Shown: piece by piece, positions 56,591-64,000 of the stretch
Position numbering within the stretch: position 1 is the stretch's first letter
How the letters are laid out: every line of letters starts with the position of its first letter
Source of the DNA: a virus
Virus record (IMG/VR): IMGVR_UViG_3300031707_000003
Location: 1 to 64,000 of that record
DNA length: 64,000 bases
Strand: one strand, 5' to 3'
The notes under the pieces: model-generated
Database searches by the model: none
The model's input: only the letters and a program-made list of their open reading frames with translations
What the model was told of the DNA's origin: nothing
Position numbers and translations under genes: made by a program

Positions 56591-57775
56591 ATGCCTGCTG
56601 CCTCCATCCAGTTCAGCCAAGGGATTCTGACGCCGGCCGCAGGGCAATCGGCGCTCGGGTTCGCGGCGAACGCTCTGGTCACGATGACCGATGCGGCAGG
56701 TCCGGGAGCGACCTCATGGTCGTGGCAGATCGTCGGCATCCCTGGGCCTCTGAGCGGGGCCCCTACGGTTAACAACCCCGCTACACAGACGGCAACCACG
56801 ACACCGACGCTCGATGGGGTCTACGTCGTCAAGCTGACGCGGACTGACCCTGGCCCGGTTGTGACGACCGATGTGCGCTTCTTCGCCATTGGGGACACCG
56901 ACTACGGGTTCGTGTTGCCTAGCGCGGGCATGACCGGGAACATGACCAACGTGCTTGGCTCAGCCGTCGCTCAGGCGGGCGGTTGGGAAGGCCGGCAGGA
57001 CGGTGGCACCAACGTCTTCGTCGATGCCATCCTCCGGTTCTTGAGGTCCCGTGCAGGGCGCTTCCTCGGGCTCCTTCAGACGATCAGCTTTGCCAGTGCT
57101 TCTCCGAGCACGGTGACCGTGACCGACGCGGTGGACAAGCCGTGGCGAACGCTCAATCTGACGGGCACAGGACTCTACACGGAGCAGATCGACAAGACGG
57201 GCTCCATCCCTACGGGCAAGCGTTTCCTCTACAAGATCAGCCTCACGGCGGGTTCGGGCGGGTTCGCGCTCCTCAATGGAATCGCGGGTTCGAGCATCAT
57301 GGCCCTCGTCGCTCCACCGAACGGAACGTTCACCTACAATGTCGAGGTAGGGTTCGACGGAACGAACTGGGTGGTCCAGAGGATTTCAGTGGCGGACCCT
57401 CTTGCTGTCCTGAAAACACGGGAGATCCCAGCCGTTTCAGGGCTTCAGTCGACGAGTCAGATCGTGGCGACACGCATCGGATCCTTCCGGCTCGATCCGT
57501 CGAAGTACCCTGTGAACGCCCAAGTCACTTTTCAGGTCGCGGTGGAGACAACCGGGCCCCAAGTGACTGCCCAACTCTTCAACCTCACGGACAGCGTCAT
57601 CGTTTCAGGTTCCGTCTTGGTGTCCGTGTCAACGCTTCCGGCATTCCTCACTTCGGGTGCACTGACGTTGCCACCAGGGCAAAAAGACTACGAGGTCCAG
57701 CTCTTCATGGCCAGCGGGGCGCCCACGGATCATGTCGAGTGTACAAGTGCGAAGGTGATTCTCACGTGGGGTTGA
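56591..57775 (+). CDS. Appendage protein with Ig/PKD-like N-domain, 394 aa
   Basis: Residues 15-105 form an Ig/PKD-like unit (NALVTMTDAAGPGATSWSWQ, GVYVVKLTRTDPG). A short helix follows (FVDAILRFLRSRAGRFLGLL). The rest is beta-rich, with a jelly-roll-like RFLYKISLTAGSGGFALLNG, TFTYNVEVGFDGTNWVVQRI, and a terminal YEVQLFMASGAPTDHVECTS. Proteins of this kind occur at phage fibre tips. The 53-bp gap before it shows nothing notable. Start ATG at 56591 has a weak GGGG SD. Confidence 0.6.
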   Translation: MPAASIQFSQGILTPAAGQSALGFAANALVTMTDAAGPGATSWSWQIVGIPGPLSGAPTVNNPATQTATTTPTLDGVYVVKLTRTDPGPVVTTDVRFFAIGDTDYGFVLPSAGMTGNMTNVLGSAVAQAGGWEGRQDGGTNVFVDAILRFLRSRAGRFLGLLQTISFASASPSTVTVTDAVDKPWRTLNLTGTGLYTEQIDKTGSIPTGKRFLYKISLTAGSGGFALLNGIAGSSIMALVAPPNGTFTYNVEVGFDGTNWVVQRISVADPLAVLKTREIPAVSGLQSTSQIVATRIGSFRLDPSKYPVNAQVTFQVAVETTGPQVTAQLFNLTDSVIVSGSVLVSVSTLPAFLTSGALTLPPGQKDYEVQLFMASGAPTDHVECTSAKVILTWG

Positions 57776-57807
57776 CATAGTTCCCTACGCCTAAAAGGAA
57801 GAAATAG

Positions 57808-58797
57808 ATGGCGTTCACATTTGACACCAACAGCATTCCGGCAACCGGCGCAGTATGCCTCTTCAAGCTGCGCACGGCTCTCGTGACGGCGGGCTGGACG
57901 CAGGTGGACAGCGGCGACGGTCTTGCCCTTCACAGTGCAGGGGCGGTCACGAGCGGCGCATCCGGTGCAAGCGGGCTGGGCAACAGTACCGCCTGGTTCG
58001 TCGTCCGCGACCCAAACAGTGTTCGCTCATTCTGCTGGCAGCGAGGCTCCACCAACCTCGTCTGGCGGACGAAGTATTCTGCTAGCGCGGGGTTCACGGG
58101 AGGCTCTCCGACCGCGACGCAGGTTCCGAGCGCCACAGACGAGGTCGTGCTCAACGGAGGCGGCACCGACGCGGCGCCGACGTTCCAGACCCTCTTCGGA
58201 ACGGACGGGACCCTTCGCTTCAACTGTGTCGCCGGAGACACGACCGTGGGCTACGCGTTCTACTGGGACGCCTTCACCTCGGGGCTTCCGAGCGGGACGC
58301 ACTACGGGATGCACCTGGAGGTCATGGCCGCAGGCTCCTTCCCGGCCGCCGACACAGACCCGGCCGTCGTCTACCTGGTCGCCCAGGGGAACGGAGGCGC
58401 TGGTACCACCGCGCCCTGGGGCTTCGACCTCATCCTGAACGAGTATGCCCGCGCGTTCCTGAGCAACACCCATACGACTGGGAACTGGGTGCAGGTCGTG
58501 GCCATGCCGTACATGGACAGGAGCCTCAACGCGTACAAGATCCCCGCCATCTCGGCGGGCGACGGGGTCGCCCCGAACCCGTTCTCGGCAAAGGATGACG
58601 GGTTCCCCATCCCCTGGGCTCGTACGGTCGGGAAGTCCGCGCCGATCGGGTGGAAGGGCTTTGGCAGCTTCCTCAGGTGGTCAGGCACGAACCGCACCAA
58701 CTACGACACGATCAGCAACACGGGAGTGAACTCCCGCGACAAAATCTGGATGAACGGCGTGCTTCTTCCGTGGGACGGCAGCGTCCCGCTGACCTGA
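57808..58797 (+). CDS. Fibre/appendage protein, 329 aa
   Basis: N-terminal strand-helix (AVCLFKLRTALVTAGWTQVD), then a Gly/Ser/Thr-rich beta domain (NSTAWFVVRDPNSVRSFCWQ, LVWRTKYSASAGFTGGSP), HYGMHLEVMAAGSF, a WGFDLILNEYARAFLSNTH strand and a C-terminal SWGTNRT-like portion ending in a WMNGVLLPWDGSVPLT strand. The pattern and neighbours are those of phage receptor-binding or side-fibre subunits; the Trp-rich composition suggests a carbohydrate-binding surface. SD AAGGAAG. No enzymatic motif was seen. Confidence 0.6.
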   Translation: MAFTFDTNSIPATGAVCLFKLRTALVTAGWTQVDSGDGLALHSAGAVTSGASGASGLGNSTAWFVVRDPNSVRSFCWQRGSTNLVWRTKYSASAGFTGGSPTATQVPSATDEVVLNGGGTDAAPTFQTLFGTDGTLRFNCVAGDTTVGYAFYWDAFTSGLPSGTHYGMHLEVMAAGSFPAADTDPAVVYLVAQGNGGAGTTAPWGFDLILNEYARAFLSNTHTTGNWVQVVAMPYMDRSLNAYKIPAISAGDGVAPNPFSAKDDGFPIPWARTVGKSAPIGWKGFGSFLRWSGTNRTNYDTISNTGVNSRDKIWMNGVLLPWDGSVPLT

Positions 58798-58805
58798 GCT
58801 AACCC

Positions 58806-59129
58806 ATGGCTGACTTCGACGGAGAACTGCTTACCGCCCCCAATCTCCTTGAGGGGAACCAGGATGTCGACGGCGATCTGCGCACAGCTCCGAGCCTCAT
58901 TGAAGGTAACCAAGATACCGGTGGGGAGATATTCTCATCAGGCGGGGGTGCTCCTGTTCTCCACTTCAAGCTCAGGGCGCGTGATTCCGCGTGCATCATC
59001 ACCAACCCCAACAGGTACGTCGAGTGGACGACCACCTCGACCCCGCTCACAGTGGCTAGCTACATAGGGGCACTTCCGTGTGGAGGACCGCTGGTCGAGC
59101 TGACTGTCTTGAGCATCCTCACGTCCTGA
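58806..59129 (+). CDS. Small fibre-region protein, 107 aa
   Basis: The N-terminal 40 residues contain a near-duplicate: DGELLTAPNLLEGNQDVD and DGDLRTAPSLIEGNQDTG, two 18-residue copies. A Gly/Ser hinge (GGEIFSSGGG) and a beta domain follow (LHFKLRARDSACIITNPNRY, WTTTSTPLTVASY). No known domain was recognised. It lies between two fibre genes, 8 nt after one and 49 nt before the next, so a small fibre connector or chaperone is the natural guess. Short but convincing spacing and frame. Confidence 0.6.
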   Translation: MADFDGELLTAPNLLEGNQDVDGDLRTAPSLIEGNQDTGGEIFSSGGGAPVLHFKLRARDSACIITNPNRYVEWTTTSTPLTVASYIGALPCGGPLVELTVLSILTS

Positions 59130-59178
59130 GCACCTAAGCGTGAGTTTTCCTATCAGATGCAGATGAGGAACAGAGCGG

Positions 59179-62100
59179 ATGGCGGTCATTATTCGAGGCG
59201 GTACTTACGGCACTGGAACGTACGGAACAACTCCGTTCGGTTCTCGCGCGTTTGACAGCCCCGGCCCTACCCTCGTTTCGAGCATCCCGGTCAACGGGGC
59301 TGGTGCCGTTGTGGTCGGGGCCCCGATCACGATCAACATCACTTCACCTGTCGAACTGGATCCCTGGTCCCTTTCCGTCACGGTACAGGGTCAGCAGGCT
59401 GTCGTAGGCGGTGACTTCGTTCCAGGGGGGGCCTTCGACGGCACGATCATCTTCGACGGCCCCGACCTACAAATTCTGATTGCCACGCATCCTGCCTTCC
59501 TGACAGGGGCGGTCGCCGTGGACACGCAGGTCACGGACCTCGCTGGAATTACGAACACGCTGTCGTTCGTGTTCATGACCTCGTTCTTCGAGACCGTGGC
59601 CGTCTCCGAAATCGTGGCCGTCACACACGCAACGGCAGTTGCACTCAACGAGTCTGTCCCGGTTTTGGAGGGACTAGCCGTTAGCCTCGGGACAGCCGTT
59701 AGCCTTGCTGAGACCGTGCCGCTCACCGAGGTCGTCTCGGCAGGCACACTGATCATCGTTTCGTCCGAAGACACTCTCTCCGTTACCCTTCCCCTCGAAG
59801 TCTTGGTGGACGGGGTTGTCGACTTCTCTAATTACACGATCGCCCCCCTTCTCGCTTCGGATGACCCACCTGGCAATAGCGCTTTCCCTGTTTCTATCCG
59901 GGAGATCACCCCCCTTCAGGCATTCGAACAGTCGGGGAGTGCTGCGACTGTCAATTCGTCGTTCGTTCTCACAATCGCCGATGGCACCTTCCTCCCTGGC
60001 AACGTCGGCGACTACCTCTTCTTGAGCAGCCCGCTCAACACGACGCCTTTCTTGCAGATCACTGCCATCTTGGGTCCCACTCAAGTCCAGGTCAACAAGC
60101 CGCTCATCATTACGGATCCCCAAAATGGCAGCATCCCCTGGACCTTGAAGTCCAGCGTGCAGGGGATGCTCGTCAAGATCACCAAGCCAACGAACGGCGG
60201 TATCTATCGGTTCGCGGTTCGCAATCTCCGCTTGGCGCACCAATCGAACGCGATCTTCAACATCCGGGACTTCTTCGTCGCAGTTTCGTCGAAGCCTCAA
60301 GTTGAAGGTGTTGTGGTCCAAGATGACGGCCAGATCACCGTCCACTTCTCGGATTTGATGCTCTCCGACGGTGCGCTGACGGACCCACGCGAGTACTCGA
60401 TCACGGGTCCCACCACGGTGCAGATCGTATCGGCAGCATCATCCGGGGTCAGTCCCGACGGAACCACCGAAATCCTTCTGACGACAACCGGCCTTGGGCC
60501 AGGGTCCTACCAGCTCACCGTGAATGCTACGGGTACCCCGCACGACGCTGCGGGCAACCCGATCGACCCCACGTTCAATCAGACCGTGTTCCTGGGCGCC
60601 TCCCCCATCTCTTCGCGCAGCATCTACACGGATAAGGGGCCCATCGTCAAACCCCCTCTCATCTTGCTGTCCGGGGCGACCGCGACCATCAACGACGCCA
60701 TCACCGTCACGTTGCCAACCGCATCCCTTACCGGGACCATGGTGGGGCTTCAGCTCGTGCTCACGGGCTCTTCGACGAACGGTGGGACCTTCCTCATCAA
60801 AGCCGTTCTTTCCCCGACCAAGGCTAGGGTCATCGCCAGCTTCCACCTGCCGGATCCCTCCAACGGGACCATCAGTTGGAAGGTTGTGGCCCCACGCGAC
60901 GGGGAGATTGCGGACGACCCTACCGATGTCGTTGTGCGTATCAACGGTGTTCCAGTGGCCGCCCAGGCCGTCGCAGGCCTCCTCGGTCAGATCGTCATGT
61001 CGACGCCGCCGGTCCACGGGTCCGAGGTCAGAGTCGATTACAACTGGGTCTGCAATCCGGTCGTTGACTTCCGGCGGATGAACTCGAAGGAGTTTCGGTT
61101 CAACAACTGGAACCGGGACAACGGGAGACCGAACGACACAAGCCGACACAAGTATCGGTTCAACAACACGCTCGTCAAACCGAGTTCGTTCGTCCCGCTC
61201 GACATGCGGGCTCTCCTTGACCAGCCTCTCCTCCGCGACCTGAAGTACAGGGCCTATGAGCGGGCGTACACGCCGACCCTCAACGACCCCAATCTTCTGC
61301 TCTTCAACTCCCCCACCAACCACATCGCCTTCCCTCCTCTATCTCGTCCGACCGACGCCGTTTTCATCAACTACCAGGCGACGGTCCTACCTGAACTCGA
61401 ACCCACGAACCCTTGGGTTCGCTATGGAACAGGTTCGGCAACGATCAACATCGACGAACTGATCGTCCAAGACACGTCCACGGGGCCATTCCCTACTGGC
61501 AACCCGATCTTCTGGACACGGCCGATCGACCTCACCTTCCCGCATGTCTTCGCTGCCGCATGGCGTATGACGCTCAACGCGGCTCCGCTCACCGAAGGGG
61601 TCTTTACGGGAGTCGCTGCGGGCTACTCGACCGATCAGAAGGCTATCGTTGTAGGTTACATTGTCGATGCTGGGGTCAAGAAGATCGGCTTCCTAAAGGC
61701 CGGCTCCGGTAATGATCCGAGCACCTTGGCGGCCTGGGGTGGTGGTCTGGATGGCTTGGGGAATCCGACGGGACTCCCTGCGGCCCTCGATTGGTCGACG
61801 CTCCATAGCTACCGCATTTCCCGAGATAGGGATGGCAACGTTAGGGTCTTCCTCGACGGGAGTGTTGTCGAGATTCTTCGCATGACCGAAGCGGAGCTTC
61901 CCTTCCTAGCGGAGCTGAATGATCCGTTCAATGCGTTGGAGGGAGTCTTCTTCGGATCTCTCTCTCGTCCTGCGACGAGTACGTCGACGTGGAACTTCAT
62001 GCGGTACGCGATCCTACCGCTGAACCCCTTCCAGTCTTCGCCATCTGTCTTCGTGTCGTACGAGGGGACCACTCCCCCTGAAGTCGCTTCGGACCCGTGG

Positions 62101-64000
62101 ACCCCCGTAGGCTTCCACGGCACCGAGACCATCATCTCGAACGACTTCCTCCTCCTCGATTCGACAAGTGCGACGGACTTGCCCACGGAGGGCCTCGCCG
62201 GCCTCATCAGCGGGGACTTTAAGGGCTTCGCACGCATCGAGCCGCTTCTTCAAATCGCTGCCGATGTCGTTCTCGACGTGAACGTTACGCTCCGAACATT
62301 CACCCACGGCATCACTCCAAATGCCGTCATGGCAGCCGTGGATGACGGGGAGCTGCTCCTTCAACTCTGCTTCTTCCCCGACCAAGCGGCCCCCAAGGTC
62401 AGTTACGGTGGTCGGTCTCTCCCCGAGGCGTTCTCACCCTATGTGTGGACCCGCCTCGGTGGCGTGGTCCCCACCATGCTTGGGCAGTATCTTCATGTCG
62501 AAGATGCGACCACGCTCGACGGGCTCGTCTACTTCATCGACGACAACAACACGCCGGCCTCGCCCAATCGCGTCGCAGCTTCGAGCAACGACTACATCCT
62601 GGAGTTCCGGGTCCAGGTCGTGTCGCATATGCCAGACGTCTCTGGCTTCTCTGGAGCGACGGCCCAAATCTACGACAGCACCAAATCCATCGGGGCGTTC
62701 CTTCGGGATGTCGCTGGGACCAAGTATGTGACCCTCCACTCGGACGGGGTTCCAGTCGTTGGCGGTCAGTTCGCGTTCAACTGGGACGATGGGAAGTTCC
62801 ACACTTACCGTCTCACCAAGAGCACCCTCGGCAACCTTGTCTCTCTTTCGATCGATGGGGCTCTCGTCGGCTCGGTGGCCTACAGCGTCTTTACCACGCC
62901 CCCCGTCTCCCCCATCGGAGTGACGTCGTTCGGATCCTCAACGCCGGCCAGCATGCAGGCGAAGTCGATCACGAATTGGGCCTACTGCAACGGTTGGCGT
63001 GTACTCCCGTCTCTCAAGCACTTCGTGGGCATCTGGAAGGGTTTCGACTCAACTTCCCTCACTGGGTACCACCTCCCGCTCAAGGTCCAAGGGCGCGGAG
63101 CTTCGGTGGCCGGTAACGGCCTCGGGGATGTCACCGTCAACTTCGTGACCTCGGGCGTGGCCATCGGTGACAAGCTCATCGTTGACGTTGGGCCAAACAA
63201 GGGCGTGTACACAGTTGCTTCGGTGGCAGCCACAACGCTCACGGTCTCAACAGTCTTTCCAGTGGCCCCCTCGGTTGTCGACTACCGCATCGCTGCTGAA
63301 ACGGATTGGACTCTCCCTCACCGCTACCGCATCGTGCGGGACCCTGGCGGCGGGGTGTCTCTCTTCCTCGATACCAACCCAACACCCCTCGTTCGGCTGG
63401 GGTACAACGGCGTCGACCTACCTTCGAGCCTCGTAGGGACCCCGCGCGTGATCGCAGGCGGGCTCCCGTCGATCGTTTGGGGGGCTTTCGATCCGACGAA
63501 TCTATCGCAGACCTCGTGGGACTTCGTACGCTACGGGATCACGCGATCGGTTTCGGAGCAGGGTATCGTCCCCCACCACCAAGTGCTGAACCAGCGGAAC
63601 GTGATGCAGAGCTACGAGCATCACACCACAAACATCCCGCACCCCCACACGGACTTCTGGAGTGAGTCGGAAGGCATCTCGCCGCAGACAGACCCGGACT
63701 TCCTCAGGAACACGGGGCTCACGGCATACACGCTCCTGAACGAAGGGACGCCACTCGTTCCGTTGACCCAGACCTATGAGGTCCGCCGGCCGACCCCCGT
63801 GTATGTATCTGCGTCGTCGTTCAACAACCCCGAGGATCTCCTGAACGATCAGAGCTTCTTGCTGAACACATCCGAACGGTTCATCAAGCTCCTCGTCCCA
63901 GACGATGTCCTCTACAATTGCCTCCAGGTCATCGAGCGGGACACCGGCGAGACGAGCCTCATCGCACCCTTCGATGATGAGTGCGAACCTCACGACATGT
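59179..64000 (+). CDS. Giant fibre protein with Ig- and LamG-like modules (open at right edge)
   Basis: ATG at 59179 (SD GAGGAAC) starts a frame that runs unbroken to the last base, at least 1607 aa. Residues about 34-122 are Ig-like. Residues 125-205 hold short repeats with core (V/L)xExV. FTD..GD-type beta modules occur near 253-325, 496-576 and 1308-1375, like those of the 2101-aa protein. Further on, jelly-roll LamG/concanavalin-like segments appear (YRISRDRDGNVRVFLDGSV; YRIVRDPGGGVSLFLDT). The end (VPHHQVLNQRNVMQSYEHH, IPHPHTDFW) is a distinct domain. Likely a long tail fibre binding host glycans; the C-terminus and any tip domain are outside the window. Confidence 0.75.
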   Translation, partial: MAVIIRGGTYGTGTYGTTPFGSRAFDSPGPTLVSSIPVNGAGAVVVGAPITINITSPVELDPWSLSVTVQGQQAVVGGDFVPGGAFDGTIIFDGPDLQILIATHPAFLTGAVAVDTQVTDLAGITNTLSFVFMTSFFETVAVSEIVAVTHATAVALNESVPVLEGLAVSLGTAVSLAETVPLTEVVSAGTLIIVSSEDTLSVTLPLEVLVDGVVDFSNYTIAPLLASDDPPGNSAFPVSIREITPLQAFEQSGSAATVNSSFVLTIADGTFLPGNVGDYLFLSSPLNTTPFLQITAILGPTQVQVNKPLIITDPQNGSIPWTLKSSVQGMLVKITKPTNGGIYRFAVRNLRLAHQSNAIFNIRDFFVAVSSKPQVEGVVVQDDGQITVHFSDLMLSDGALTDPREYSITGPTTVQIVSAASSGVSPDGTTEILLTTTGLGPGSYQLTVNATGTPHDAAGNPIDPTFNQTVFLGASPISSRSIYTDKGPIVKPPLILLSGATATINDAITVTLPTASLTGTMVGLQLVLTGSSTNGGTFLIKAVLSPTKARVIASFHLPDPSNGTISWKVVAPRDGEIADDPTDVVVRINGVPVAAQAVAGLLGQIVMSTPPVHGSEVRVDYNWVCNPVVDFRRMNSKEFRFNNWNRDNGRPNDTSRHKYRFNNTLVKPSSFVPLDMRALLDQPLLRDLKYRAYERAYTPTLNDPNLLLFNSPTNHIAFPPLSRPTDAVFINYQATVLPELEPTNPWVRYGTGSATINIDELIVQDTSTGPFPTGNPIFWTRPIDLTFPHVFAAAWRMTLNAAPLTEGVFTGVAAGYSTDQKAIVVGYIVDAGVKKIGFLKAGSGNDPSTLAAWGGGLDGLGNPTGLPAALDWSTLHSYRISRDRDGNVRVFLDGSVVEILRMTEAELPFLAELNDPFNALEGVFFGSLSRPATSTSTWNFMRYAILPLNPFQSSPSVFVSYEGTTPPEVASDPWTPVGFHGTETIISNDFLLLDSTSATDLPTEGLAGLISGDFKGFARIEPLLQIAADVVLDVNVTLRTFTHGITPNAVMAAVDDGELLLQLCFFPDQAAPKVSYGGRSLPEAFSPYVWTRLGGVVPTMLGQYLHVEDATTLDGLVYFIDDNNTPASPNRVAASSNDYILEFRVQVVSHMPDVSGFSGATAQIYDSTKSIGAFLRDVAGTKYVTLHSDGVPVVGGQFAFNWDDGKFHTYRLTKSTLGNLVSLSIDGALVGSVAYSVFTTPPVSPIGVTSFGSSTPASMQAKSITNWAYCNGWRVLPSLKHFVGIWKGFDSTSLTGYHLPLKVQGRGASVAGNGLGDVTVNFVTSGVAIGDKLIVDVGPNKGVYTVASVAATTLTVSTVFPVAPSVVDYRIAAETDWTLPHRYRIVRDPGGGVSLFLDTNPTPLVRLGYNGVDLPSSLVGTPRVIAGGLPSIVWGAFDPTNLSQTSWDFVRYGITRSVSEQGIVPHHQVLNQRNVMQSYEHHTTNIPHPHTDFWSESEGISPQTDPDFLRNTGLTAYTLLNEGTPLVPLTQTYEVRRPTPVYVSASSFNNPEDLLNDQSFLLNTSERFIKLLVPDDVLYNCLQVIERDTGETSLIAPFDDECEPHDM

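Noticed and set aside
1-64000. tRNA genes, insertion sequences, CRISPR arrays, integrase or attachment sites.
   Set aside because: None was recognised in reading both strands; all coding regions fit virion-related genes.

Overview
The window is a continuous stretch of the virion-assembly region of a large GC-rich (about 60% by eye) tailed bacteriophage with a contractile tail (myovirus morphology). All 55 genes called lie on the + strand, tightly packed, with many ATGA, GTGA or TAATG stop/start overlaps and only two intergenic gaps over 150 bp. No capsid, portal, terminase, replication or lysogeny gene is present, and no tRNA, rRNA, CRISPR or insertion sequence was seen. The host cannot be deduced. 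The sizes of the tail genes (sheath 1431 aa, tape measure 1170 aa, baseplate and fibre proteins of 1166, 1182, 2101 and more than 1600 aa) suggest a large virion and probably a large genome.

Layout. 1-330: 3' part of an endonuclease VII-like HNH gene. 388-8819: a cassette of small beta-rich virion or appendage proteins with internal duplications (three copies of one family, two of another), a carboxypeptidase-regulatory-like protein, and a 777-aa protein built from an exact 60-bp repeat, continued by a second repeat gene in the same frame behind a single amber codon. 8822-18249: helical, zinc-knuckle and connector-type proteins that probably form or assemble the neck. Among them are two unexpected genes: a Dps/ferritin-like protein with most ferroxidase residues at the canonical spacing, and an actin-like (ParM/MreB-type) ATPase. 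18405-25743: giant tail sheath, three unusual genes (two with helix-turn-helix-like segments, one rich in His/Asp motifs), then the tail tube. 25927-31864: two candidate tail-assembly chaperones and the tape measure. 31868-55983: the baseplate in PBSX/T4-like order: tube-initiator-like protein, a second one fused to a lytic transglycosylase, gp27-like hub, gp5-like spike, a hydrophobic protein, a 2101-aa baseplate protein, helical proteins, gp25-like wedge, gpJ/gp6-like wedge, and a candidate gpI-like protein. 56019-64000: receptor-binding or fibre proteins, ending in a giant LamG/Ig-like ORF that runs off the window.

Points of most interest: (i) the Dps-like and actin-like pair inside the structural operon; (ii) RNA hairpins that bury ribosome-binding sites or start codons, most clearly before the genes at 11962, 23275 and 25927; (iii) the sheath, enlarged by three copies of a module that also occurs inside the gp25-like wedge; (iv) a 30-unit, 60-bp phase-locked repeat gene and its amber-split partner; (v) the sheath-tube island of three genes of unknown function. 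Assignments rest on motif recognition and gene order only; no database search was possible.
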